From Clostridia bacterium (GTDB lineage: Bacteria > Bacillota_A > Clostridia > Christensenellales > Aristaeellaceae): a stretch of DNA of 16,574 nt. A program made the position numbers and the translations under genes. Below are positions 7,226 through 13,144 of this stretch, in pieces (the first letter of the stretch is position 1; each line of letters begins with the position of its first letter). Location of the stretch: the NCBI GenBank assembly GCA_017530275.1, contig JAFXMP010000258.1, positions 1 through 16,574 of the forward strand. The letters run 5' to 3'. A model generated the notes under the pieces. That model did not search any database and was not told the DNA's origin. It worked only from the letters and a program-made list of their open reading frames with translations.

Positions 7226-7852
7226 ATGGAAAAACTCATTTCGCTCACATTCGACGACGGCCCCAATACGGAAATCACGCCCCAGGTGCTGGATATCCTG
7301 GCGGAGTACGGCATCACAGCCTCCTTTTTCCTGATCGGCGCCAGCATCACGCCGGAATCAGCCAAAATGGCCCGCCGGGCGTGGGAAATGGGCTGCACTA
7401 TCGAAAACCATTCCGTCACCCACTCGTTCATGAGCAAAATGACGCCGGAAGAGATCCGCCGGGAAATCGATGGCTGCACGGAAATGATCGTGGAAATCAC
7501 CGGCGAAATGCCCCAGTTTTTTCGCCCGCCCTACATCGACGTGAGCCCCACCCTGTTTGATACCGTGGGCCTGCCCTTTATCTGCGGCGTGGGCTGTGAG
7601 GATTGGGTTCCCCAGGTGCCCGCCGAAGAAAGGGCCCAGCGCCTGCTTTCCACCGTTAAGGACGGTGATTTGGTGCTGCTGCACGATATGCCGGGCAACA
7701 TCGAAACGGTGAAGGCCCTGCGCACGGTGATCCCTGCGCTGCTGGAACGGGGCTTCCGCTTCACCACCTGCCGCCAGCTTTTTGCGGAAAAGGGCGTTGC
7801 TCCCCTCTGCGGCCGTATGTATTCCAACGTGCTGGAGCCGCTCCCTGTCTGA
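7226..7852 (+). CDS. Polysaccharide deacetylase (NodB domain), apparently cytoplasmic
   Basis: The protein is 208 aa and almost entirely a NodB homology domain: motif 1 TFDDGP (8-13), motif 2 HSVTH (62-66), motif 3 RPPYI (100-104), motif 4 region GCEDWVP (123-129) and motif 5 LVLLHD (149-154). All metal and catalytic residues expected for a carbohydrate N- or O-deacetylase are present. Unlike peptidoglycan deacetylases it has no signal peptide or membrane anchor, so it probably acts in the cytoplasm on a small or lipid-linked substrate, or is exported non-classically. A GAGGA ribosome binding site lies in the 12-nt gap after the preceding gene. Substrate cannot be told from sequence. Confidence 0.88.
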   Translation: MEKLISLTFDDGPNTEITPQVLDILAEYGITASFFLIGASITPESAKMARRAWEMGCTIENHSVTHSFMSKMTPEEIRREIDGCTEMIVEITGEMPQFFRPPYIDVSPTLFDTVGLPFICGVGCEDWVPQVPAEERAQRLLSTVKDGDLVLLHDMPGNIETVKALRTVIPALLERGFRFTTCRQLFAEKGVAPLCGRMYSNVLEPLPV

Positions 7853-7900
7853 AGGGGCGGCCGCGGTTTTCCCACGCGGCAAAGAGGGGGGACAGCTTTC

Positions 7901-7922
7901 CGTTTTTACCGCGTTTTTACCG
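7901..7922 (+). repeat. Tandem 11-bp direct repeat upstream of the tRNA promoter
   Basis: CGTTTTTACCG occurs twice in exact tandem (7901-7911, 7912-7922), ending 23 bp before the -35 of the tRNA-Ser promoter. An AAAAAC at 7934-7939 can pair with the GTTTTT of the second copy across a CCG/CGG stem. The 7853-7945 gap otherwise holds a GC hairpin at 7860-7880 that has no T-run after it. Confidence 0.6.
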
Positions 7923-7945
7923 ATCGAAACGGCAAAAACAGGGAC

Positions 7946-7974
7946 TTGACTTTTTTTCCATTCATCGGTATACT
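7946..7974 (+). promoter_or_regulatory. Promoter of tRNA-Ser
   Basis: The -35 TTGACT (7946-7951), a 17-nt T-rich spacer and the -10 TATACT (7969-7974) place the start near 7981, about 55 nt upstream of the mature tRNA 5' end. The leader between contains an inverted repeat CGGAATA/TATTCCG (7991-7997 and 8022-8028), which would be removed by RNase P. Confidence 0.8.
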
Positions 7975-8034
7975 TGATTTCGGTCTCCAGCGGAATATGG
8001 GCGCGCAAGCTTTTCCGCACGTATTCCGAAGCCT

Positions 8035-8126
8035 GGAGCGGTATCGAAGTGGTCATAACGGGACTGACTCGAAATCAGTTGAGGGCTTATCACCCTCCGT
8101 GGGTTCGAATCCCACCCGCTCCGCCA
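8035..8126 (+). tRNA. tRNA-Ser (anticodon CGA)
   Basis: The acceptor stem is GGAGCGG (8035-8041) with CCGCTCC (8116-8122), discriminator G and encoded CCA (8124-8126). The anticodon stem is ACTGA/TCAGT (8063-8067, 8075-8079) with loop CTCGAAA, giving anticodon CGA at 8070-8072 that reads UCG. The long variable arm has a GAGGG/CCCTC stem, as expected for a class II serine tRNA, and the T arm carries GTTCGAA. Transcribed from its own promoter and followed by an intrinsic terminator. Confidence 0.97.
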
Positions 8127-8130
8127 TCGA

Positions 8131-8169
8131 CCCGTCTGAAACGTAGGTTTCAGGCGGGTTTTCTCGTTT
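8131..8169 (+). terminator. Intrinsic terminator of tRNA-Ser
   Basis: A 12-bp stem CCCGTCTGAAAC (8131-8142)/GTTTCAGGCGGG (8147-8158) with a GTAG loop and one T-G pair is followed by TTTT and, after CTCG, another T5. It begins four bases after the tRNA CCA end. Confidence 0.9.
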
Positions 8170-8277
8170 TTGGAACCTCTTTTGGCGTGCGCGCGCATTT
8201 GCGCTTTTCGGGGATGATATTTGATCATGTCCTATTTGAACACTTCACTTTAGGAGAGAAAAGGAGAGAAATCTTTA

Positions 8278-8475
8278 TCAGCCATCCACAGCCTCAAGTC
8301 CTGTTGCTTTTAATCCCAGCCCCGCCAACATCGCTTCTGCAGAGGATACTTTTGACTGGTAGTCCAAATGAGCATAGATGTTCGCCGTGGTAGAAAAGTC
8401 GCTATGCCCCATCCATTCCTGGATCTGCTTCATCGGAACACCGTTTGCCAGAAGAACCGAGGCACAGCTATGCCC
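8278..8475 (-). pseudogene. Tyrosine recombinase (integrase), C-terminal remnant
   Basis: The reading frame gives GHSCASVLLANGVPMKQIQE, then WMGHSDFSTTANIYAHLD and SKVSSAEAMLAGL. These are the last catalytic segments of Tn916/Tn1549-type integrases: the second box GH (in WMGHSD) and the nucleophile Tyr (in ANIYAHLD). Upstream of GHSC the expected HDLR of the HxxR box is lost: the frame reads IIPSG instead of a DLR-like sequence. The catalytic domain start, core-binding domain and arm-binding domain are all absent. The break is near 8474. It therefore cannot be an active recombinase. It points toward the tRNA, the usual orientation of an integrase at an element end. An open frame continues to 8577 but translates repeat sequence. 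Confidence 0.85.
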
Positions 8476-8484
8476 TGATGGTAT

Positions 8485-8620
8485 AATTGCGACAAAACGG
8501 AAAAGCCTTGTGCCGCAAGGGTTTGAGCCGTTTGTCGCTGCAATTTCAATCCCTTTTCCAGCCTTGAAAAGCAGCAAAACACCGTCGCGGGAAGGAGGGC
8601 CGTTTCATTTGCGACAAAAC
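8485..8620. repeat. Inverted and direct repeat cluster (TTGCGACAAAAC)
   Basis: The left arm AATTGCGACAAAACGG (8485-8500) is inversely repeated at 8528-8545 (CCGTTTGTCG, CT, GCAATT), with a nested hairpin CCTTG/CAAGG (8506-8510, 8516-8520) at the tip. A third copy, TTGCGACAAAAC (8609-8620), is in direct orientation 122 bp after the first. It begins about 10 bp from the integrase break. The spacing and orientation resemble recombinase-binding or attachment-site repeats, but this is inference. Confidence 0.55.
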
Positions 8621-8656
8621 ATTTTCTGGAAATTGAAACTGAAAATCCAGAAAGAT

Positions 8657-8691
8657 TAGTGTTCAGATTTCGTGTCTGAACACTATTTTTT
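8657..8691 (+). terminator. Strong intrinsic terminator with no gene upstream on its strand
   Basis: A perfect 11-bp stem TAGTGTTCAGA (8657-8667)/TCTGAACACTA (8675-8685), 7-nt loop, is followed by T6 (8686-8691). No plus-strand gene ends nearby, so it either insulates the downstream genes from tRNA read-through, ends an unseen small RNA, or is left from a lost gene. Confidence 0.8.
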
Positions 8692-8762
8692 GTATATCTT
8701 ATGGAGAAAACAATGGGGTCTTGAAGGTGCTGCCAAAAATGAACTGAATGCAGGAGGTATCT

Positions 8763-9113
8763 ATGGAAGCAGAAAGGAACAAAACCAATGATCTGAAAAA
8801 ACGAAGCTATCAGGTCAGAAAAAAATGGAGTGAGTTAAGCCCGAATCAAAAGAGAAGGATTCTGGCTGATGCAAGATTCGTATATGACAGCATCACTTCG
8901 ACAACGAACCAGCCAAAGACAAATCAGGAAAAGCGAACACTTCTCCAAAGGGTTTTCAAAAAAATCAGAAGCAGAGGCGTTTGGATACCATTCCGCGAAG
9001 TTGGACGGGTCGTTTCCTCCAGGATCAGAAAATGGAACCGGCGAATGAAAGCCAGACAGATAGCAAACACGTCCGCCGAATCGGATGAGAACAAGATTGC
9101 CACAAATGAATAG
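8763..9113 (+). CDS. Small basic hypothetical protein of the element
   Basis: The protein is 116 aa, started at the ATG at 8763, which has AGGAGG five bases upstream; an in-frame ATG at 8748 precedes the ribosome binding site and is not used. The protein is strongly basic in segments (KKRSYQVRKKW near 13-23, RVFKKIRSRGVW, SSRIRKWNRRMKAR) and has no Cys, signal peptide or membrane segment. I do not recognise a family. Its basic character and position at the element's start would suit a DNA- or RNA-binding accessory protein, but this is only a guess. It is followed 18 nt later by a strong hairpin with a T-run. Confidence 0.6.
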   Translation: MEAERNKTNDLKKRSYQVRKKWSELSPNQKRRILADARFVYDSITSTTNQPKTNQEKRTLLQRVFKKIRSRGVWIPFREVGRVVSSRIRKWNRRMKARQIANTSAESDENKIATNE

Positions 9114-9130
9114 CAAATTACTTCCGCAAT

Positions 9131-9172
9131 AAAAGGCGTTCAGAGAAGAAAAAACCTCTGGACGCCTTTTTT
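9131..9172 (+). terminator. Terminator/attenuator hairpin, leader copy A (before the antirepressor gene)
   Basis: A 15-bp stem (9131-9145 with 9156-9170, one T-G pair), core GGCGTTCAGAG/CTCTGGACGCC, ends in six T. It terminates the small basic gene, but its 3' side is only 14 nt from the AGGAGG (9186-9191) of the next gene. The same module recurs at 10367-10424 before parA. Confidence 0.75.
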
Positions 9173-9199
9173 CATTTCCAGAAAAAGGAGGAATAGGAA

Positions 9200-10120
9200 A
9201 TGAACGACCTTGTGAATATTCCCTGCTTCTGTGAAGCGGAGAATATGCCTGGGGTTCTTGGCACCCAGCTTCATAAAGCGTTGGGGATTCGGACGGAATA
9301 CCGGCACTGGTTCAGGCGGGTATGCGATAAGCTGGAATTGCGGGAAGGGCGGGATTACAGCACGCTGGTCAAAAATGTCCGGCGTGGAGATAACGTCCTG
9401 ATGCCGGGAAAGAAGATCGACCATCTGTTCACGGTGACGGCGGCAAAGGAAATCTGCCTGATTGAAAAATCTCCCGTATGCGGGATGCTTCGCAGGCAAC
9501 TGGTGGAAGCGGAGCAAAGGATGCGGCAGGAAATGCGGCGATCCGTGGAAGCGACTGAACGTGAGATCAGCGTATACCGGCAGCGCTTGCAGGAATCCAG
9601 CGAAAGAAATCTGGAACTGACGGCGAATCTTGAGGCGCGGCAAAAGGAATTGGCTGTTCAGGCCGTCCTTATCATGCAGCAGAAAAAAGTGATGAAAAAC
9701 CAGGACGCTGTGATTCAGAAGCAAAGCAAAATCGTCAATCAGATGAAGCCAAAGGTGGATTACTGTGACCGGGTGCTGAACTCCGAAGACGTTTTCAGCG
9801 TCACGGCCATCGCCAAGACTTATGACTGGTCGGCACGCAAACTGAACAAATTCCTGCATGACAAGCATATCCAGTATAAATGCGACGGATGCTGGGTTCT
9901 GTATTCGCCGTATGTCGGGAAAGGCTATACCAAGACCGTTACCTATGTCCGCACAAGCGACGGGGTTGAAAGGGTGCGCTTGGTCATGAAATGGACACAG
10001 AAAGGCCGCCAATTCATTGACAAGAAAATGCGGAAAGCAGGTTGGAAACCGAAGGAGGAAAGCCAGGAGCAGACGCGGAAATGCCGGAGAAAAAAGAAAA
10101 AAGAACAGGAGGAGCAGTAA
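9200..10120 (+). CDS. Phage-type antirepressor (AntA/AntB N-terminus, KilAC C-terminus)
   Basis: The protein is 306 aa. The N-terminal AntA/AntB-type domain spans about 15-85 (LGTQLHKALGIRTEYRHWF, then EGRDYS and TVTAAKEICLIEKS). A long charged coiled coil follows at about 100-182. The C-terminal KilAC/ANT domain is at about 186-280 (VDYCDRVLNSEDVFSVTAIA, then DWSARKLNKFLHDKHIQY and TQKGRQFI). The last 25 residues are highly basic. Such proteins typically counter a repressor or bind DNA to switch on lytic or transfer genes; they are common on prophages and Tn1549-like elements. AGGAGG lies 8 nt before the ATG. The next gene starts one base after its stop. The cognate repressor is not in the window. 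Confidence 0.85.
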   Translation: MNDLVNIPCFCEAENMPGVLGTQLHKALGIRTEYRHWFRRVCDKLELREGRDYSTLVKNVRRGDNVLMPGKKIDHLFTVTAAKEICLIEKSPVCGMLRRQLVEAEQRMRQEMRRSVEATEREISVYRQRLQESSERNLELTANLEARQKELAVQAVLIMQQKKVMKNQDAVIQKQSKIVNQMKPKVDYCDRVLNSEDVFSVTAIAKTYDWSARKLNKFLHDKHIQYKCDGCWVLYSPYVGKGYTKTVTYVRTSDGVERVRLVMKWTQKGRQFIDKKMRKAGWKPKEESQEQTRKCRRKKKKEQEEQ

Positions 10121-10121
10121 A

Positions 10122-10547
10122 ATGGACAATACCTGCGTGATCTGCGGCGCATATGTCCCGGAAGGGCGGCTGGTCTGCCCTGCCTGTGAACGGAAGAACG
10201 GATGTACGTCATATGAGCAGGCAAACACGGCGCAATATCAGCGGCAATCAGGCTGGAAGGAACCGCCTGAGCCCTATTGTCCAGTACATACACGGTACGT
10301 AAGTTTTATCTTGAAAAGCCCGTACACAACTTCATATAAAGCCGCGCGGAAATCGCGGCTCAGAACGGCGTTCAGAAAGATATTCGACTTTCTGGACGCC
10401 TTTTTCATTTCACGGAAAAGGAGGAAACCGCGTGAACCAAACGATTATCGCCCTGGCCAATCAAAAGGGCGGGGTGGGAAAAACGACCACCTGCTTCAAT
10501 TTAGGCGTTGGATTGGTACAGGAGGGGAAAAAGGTACTCTTGGTTGA
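10122..10547 (+). CDS. Small zinc-ribbon protein; 3' part probably read-through
   Basis: The ATG at 10122 follows the antirepressor stop by one base, with AGGAGGAG inside the end of that gene. The first 60 residues look real: Cys5, Cys8, Cys19 and Cys22 (CVIC and CPAC) form a treble-clef or ribbon zinc site. After about residue 57 (CPVHTR) the frame translates a promoter, two hairpins and the parA ribosome binding site, and it overlaps parA by 116 nt in another frame. The natural protein is likely about 55-65 aa and has lost its stop by a small indel near 10300; a TAA in the +1 frame lies at about 10300. Function unknown; small zinc proteins of this kind accompany antirepressor genes on integrative elements. 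Confidence 0.5.
   Translation: MDNTCVICGAYVPEGRLVCPACERKNGCTSYEQANTAQYQRQSGWKEPPEPYCPVHTRYVSFILKSPYTTSYKAARKSRLRTAFRKIFDFLDAFFISRKRRKPREPNDYRPGQSKGRGGKNDHLLQFRRWIGTGGEKGTLG
10311..10340 (+). promoter_or_regulatory. Candidate promoter of the parAB operon
   Basis: TTGAAA (10311-10316), an 18-nt spacer and TATAAA (10335-10340) are present. A start near 10347 gives an 85-nt leader that contains two consecutive hairpins before the parA GTG. Its presence inside the tail of the zinc-ribbon frame argues that that tail is noncoding. Confidence 0.5.
10340..10405 (+). promoter_or_regulatory. parA leader with tandem hairpins and terminator, leader copy B
   Basis: The first hairpin is AGCCGCG/CGCGGCT (10340-10346, 10354-10360). 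The second is a 13-bp stem GGCGTTCAGAAAG/CTTTCTGGACGCC (10367-10379, 10388-10400) followed by T5. After the T-run, TTTCATTTC, AAAAGGAGGAA and the start codon follow as in leader copy A at 9131-9202. A terminator this close to the SD suggests attenuation or processive antitermination. Confidence 0.6.
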
Positions 10548-11253
10548 CAGTGATCCCCAGGCAAGTTTGACCGTCTGTTTAGGCCATCCTCACCCTGATA
10601 CCCTTGCGGTAACGGTCAGTGATCTGATCAGAAAAGTGCTTACCGACAAACCGCTGGAAAAAGGAGAAGGGATACTTCATCATTCGGAAGGAGTTGACCT
10701 TCTTCCCGCAAGCATTGATCTGGCTGCCACCGAATTAAACCTGATCAGCGCAATCAGCCGGGAGACGATCTTACGGCAGATTCTGACGGAAATCGGGAAG
10801 CCATACGATTATATCCTGATCGACTGTATGCCCTCCCTAGGGATGATGACGCTGAACGCGCTGGCGGCGGCGAATAATGTGATCATTCCTGTTCAGGCCC
10901 AATATCTGCCCATCAAAGGGTTAGAGCAGCTTTTGAAAACTGTCCACAGGATGCAGAAGAACATCAATCCAGGATTGAACATCGAGGGCATTTTGCTGAC
11001 CATGGTAGACAGCCGGACGAATTACGCGAAAGAAATGTCCAATCTGCTGCGGGATACCTATGGCGGAAAGCTGACCATGTTCCCCACGGATATTCCTTTA
11101 TCTGTCCGTGCCGCTGAGATAAGCACCGCGGGGAAAAGCATTTTCGCGCATGACCCCAAAGGGAAGGTGGCTGCCGCGTATCGGGAATTGACGCGGGAGG
11201 TGATCTACCATGAAAAACAGCGGCACAAACATAAGTCTGACCTCCTACGATGA
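10432..11253 (+). CDS. parA: ParA family partition ATPase
   Basis: The protein is 273 aa with a GTG start at 10432, AGGAGG 7 nt upstream. The deviant Walker A KGGVGKTT (12-19), Walker A' region VLLVDSDPQAS (35-45) and Walker B YILIDCMPSLG (127-137) define a soluble ParA/Soj/MinD-type ATPase. With ParB it would segregate or stabilise the element while it is in circular, replicating form. The last 44 nt overlap parB. The sequence closely follows the ParA encoded by Tn1549-like elements of Clostridia. Confidence 0.93.
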   Translation: MNQTIIALANQKGGVGKTTTCFNLGVGLVQEGKKVLLVDSDPQASLTVCLGHPHPDTLAVTVSDLIRKVLTDKPLEKGEGILHHSEGVDLLPASIDLAATELNLISAISRETILRQILTEIGKPYDYILIDCMPSLGMMTLNALAAANNVIIPVQAQYLPIKGLEQLLKTVHRMQKNINPGLNIEGILLTMVDSRTNYAKEMSNLLRDTYGGKLTMFPTDIPLSVRAAEISTAGKSIFAHDPKGKVAAAYRELTREVIYHEKQRHKHKSDLLR

Positions 11254-12241
11254 AATATTCTCATCGGATGCCAGCCCAATAGCCTTTCCATTCGGAACGA
11301 TTGTTGAAATTCCCCTGGATCAGCTGCATCCCTTCAAGAATCATCCTTTCCGGGTAGTGGATGATGACCACATGCAAAAGACGGCGGAAAGCATCCGGGA
11401 CTTTGGCGTGCTTGTTCCCGGTCTTGTCCGTCCCCGGCCAGAGGGCGGCTATGAAATCATTGCGGGACACCGCCGCAAACGGGCGTCAGAAATCGCTGGA
11501 AGGGAAACGATGCCGGTCATTATCCGCGACCTGGACGATGATGAGGCGACCATTGCCATGGTGGACAGCAATTTACAAAGGGAGTTCATTCTTCACAGTG
11601 AAAGGGCGGCAGCGTTTCTAATGAAGAAAGAAGCGCTCCAAAGAAAAGCGGGAAGACCCTCAAAAGAAAATTCGTCCCAAGTCGGGACAAATTTTCGTGC
11701 TGACCAAGCGATAGCCGAAGACGTCGGAACAAGCAGGAATCAGGTGCAGCGTTATATCCGTCTTAACAGTTTAATCAAGCCAATCCTGGATTTGGTTGAC
11801 TCGGAAAAAATAGCTTTTACGCCCGCGGTGGAATTGTCTTACCTGAAACCGGAAGAACAGGAAGGGCTGTTGGAAGCTATGAACGCGGAGCAGGCTACCC
11901 CGTCCCTGTCTCAAGCAATGCGCCTAAAGAAATTAAGCCAGGAAGGGCATTTGTCCGGGGAGAATATGCGTAAAATCCTGTCCGAAGTAAAAAAGCCGCC
12001 GAAGGCAATCGTAAAGCCGCTTGCTCAAGCCGCGGAAGCTGGAGCAGAGAACAGAGGAGCAGGCCCGCAGATCACGGGCGTCATTACGCTCCCCATAGAA
12101 CCATTCCTCAAATACATTCCAAAATCACTTTTTCAGGAAAAAAACCCGGAAAACCAGGAAAAGGTGACGCGGCTGTTTTTGAAAATGGCGGAGTTGTACA
12201 AAAAATACCTTGATAAAAAGCGCGCCCAGGAAAGAGGGTAA
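11210..12241 (+). CDS. parB: ParB/Spo0J family partition protein
   Basis: The protein is 343 aa, with GGGAGG nine bases before its ATG and a 44-nt overlap with parA. The N-terminal ParB/sulfiredoxin-like domain spans about 30-125 with HPFRVVDDD (45-53), the CTP-binding-type box AGHRRKRASE (85-94) and VDSNLQRE. A central helix-turn-helix that would read a parS site lies at about 165-186 (AIAEDVGTSRNQVQRYIRL). The C-terminal region has LPIEPFLKYIPKSLF and a basic tail. The AGRPSKENS motif and the SLSQAMRLKKLSQEG segment match ParB of Tn1549-type elements as I remember them. The next gene, a PAPS-reductase-like protein, follows within 40 nt. Confidence 0.92.
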   Translation: MKNSGTNISLTSYDEIFSSDASPIAFPFGTIVEIPLDQLHPFKNHPFRVVDDDHMQKTAESIRDFGVLVPGLVRPRPEGGYEIIAGHRRKRASEIAGRETMPVIIRDLDDDEATIAMVDSNLQREFILHSERAAAFLMKKEALQRKAGRPSKENSSQVGTNFRADQAIAEDVGTSRNQVQRYIRLNSLIKPILDLVDSEKIAFTPAVELSYLKPEEQEGLLEAMNAEQATPSLSQAMRLKKLSQEGHLSGENMRKILSEVKKPPKAIVKPLAQAAEAGAENRGAGPQITGVITLPIEPFLKYIPKSLFQEKNPENQEKVTRLFLKMAELYKKYLDKKRAQERG

Positions 12242-12277
12242 ACCCTGTTATCGAGAAACAGAAAGAAGGTGATTTAT

Positions 12278-13048
12278 GTGGATAAGAACGATACGGCGCA
12301 AAACTTTTGCGCAGTCTCTTACAGCGGTGGGAAGGATTCAACATACATGCTTCTTCGGATGATTGAATTGGGGATGCCTATCGACGCGGTGCTGTATGCT
12401 GATACAGGCATGGAGTTCCCGGAAATGTACGATCATCTGCAAAAGGTAGACGATATGCTTTTCCGGGAGCGAGGATTCCATATGACAACCCTGCGCCATC
12501 CGAAAGGCTTTGAGTACATGATGTTTGAAGAACCCAAAACGAAAGCATCCTGTGTGGAAAACCGAAAACGGCTTGGCATTCCGCTTATCGGCAACGGTTG
12601 GCCCGGCGTAAAGGTGCGGTGGTGTACAGGCCAGCTCAAAACGCATCTGCTTGAAAAGGAAGTGAACCGGCTCAAGCAGGAAAAGCAGGCTATACACTTT
12701 GTCGGCATTGCGGCGGATGAAGCATGGCGGTGCAAGGATGCCCGTTATCCCCTGATTGAATGGGGCGTCACCGAAGCGGAAGCCCTGCGAGGCTGCTATG
12801 ACCGTGGCTTTACCTTCGGCGGCCTGTACGACATATACAGACGCTGTTCATGCTGGTGCTGCCCGTTTCAGCGGATCGAGGAATTGAGAAACATGCGATG
12901 CTTCCACCCCGATCTGTGGAAAAAACTCATAGAGATGGATCGGCGGGCCATCGCGCAGTTCGGCAATACTCCGCTTGGCAGCTTCAAGCCCAGTTGGACA
13001 GTTGAAAAACTGGATCAACGGTTTGCTGACGAAGAAAAGAAGCGATAG
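12278..13048 (+). CDS. PAPS reductase-like PP-loop protein
   Basis: This protein of the adenine nucleotide alpha-hydrolase superfamily is 256 aa from the GTG at 12278, which has AGAAGG eight bases upstream; a GTG at 12269 overlaps that site and is less likely. The PP-loop is SGGKDS (16-21). It is followed by DTGMEFP, by RWCTGQLK (114-121) and by a cysteine-rich RCSCWCCPFQ (189-198). The cysteines could bind an iron-sulfur cluster or zinc, as in APS reductases and DndC-type proteins. It is not a housekeeping sulfate-assimilation enzyme by context: it follows parB on a mobile element with no sulfate genes nearby. A ParB plus PAPS-reductase pair recalls IbrB/IbrA of E. coli. Role unproven: regulation, nucleic-acid modification and defence are all possible. 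Confidence 0.8.
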   Translation: MDKNDTAQNFCAVSYSGGKDSTYMLLRMIELGMPIDAVLYADTGMEFPEMYDHLQKVDDMLFRERGFHMTTLRHPKGFEYMMFEEPKTKASCVENRKRLGIPLIGNGWPGVKVRWCTGQLKTHLLEKEVNRLKQEKQAIHFVGIAADEAWRCKDARYPLIEWGVTEAEALRGCYDRGFTFGGLYDIYRRCSCWCCPFQRIEELRNMRCFHPDLWKKLIEMDRRAIAQFGNTPLGSFKPSWTVEKLDQRFADEEKKR

Positions 13049-13117
13049 CACATCGACCTTTTCCAGTCAGTCGGTATCTTGCCCATTGTCATTCAAATAA
13101 ATAAGAATGTTCAAATT

Positions 13118-13144
13118 GCCCGTCGGGGCTATTTTTTTGCCCCG
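13118..13144 (+). promoter_or_regulatory. Mutually exclusive hairpins before the replication gene
   Basis: GGGC at 13126-13129 can pair upstream with GCCC (13118-13121; loop GTCG), giving a short terminator-like hairpin followed by TATTTTTTT. Alternatively CGGGGC (13124-13129) pairs downstream with GCCCCG (13139-13144), with the T-run in the loop. The two cannot coexist. The SD (AAGAAGGA) of the next gene starts about ten bases later. The rest of the 120-bp gap after the PP-loop gene is AT-rich without recognisable signals. Confidence 0.45.

Larger units (their letters stand above)
8163..8762. other. Junction between core chromosome and accessory element (no intact gene)
   Basis: About 600 bp hold no complete gene. 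Contents in order: AT-rich sequence with nothing recognisable (8170-8277), the minus-strand 3' remnant of a tyrosine integrase (8278-8475), a repeat cluster built on TTGCGACAAAAC (8485-8620), a strong plus-strand terminator (8657-8691), and a short leader to the next gene with AGGAGG at 8752-8757. The accessory element most likely begins within this stretch. Confidence 0.6.

Noticed and set aside
7860..7880. GCCGCG/CGCGGC hairpin as terminator of the deacetylase operon
   Set aside because: It is followed by AAAGAGGGGG rather than a T-run, so it is not a convincing intrinsic terminator.
8476..8577. Start of a complete short integrase gene at 8577
   Set aside because: The first 34 residues translate the repeat cluster and do not resemble an integrase; homology starts only at GHSCA.
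8835..9116. Minus-strand 93-codon frame opposite the small basic protein
   Set aside because: No ribosome binding site and no recognisable family; the plus-strand frame has AGGAGG at ideal spacing.
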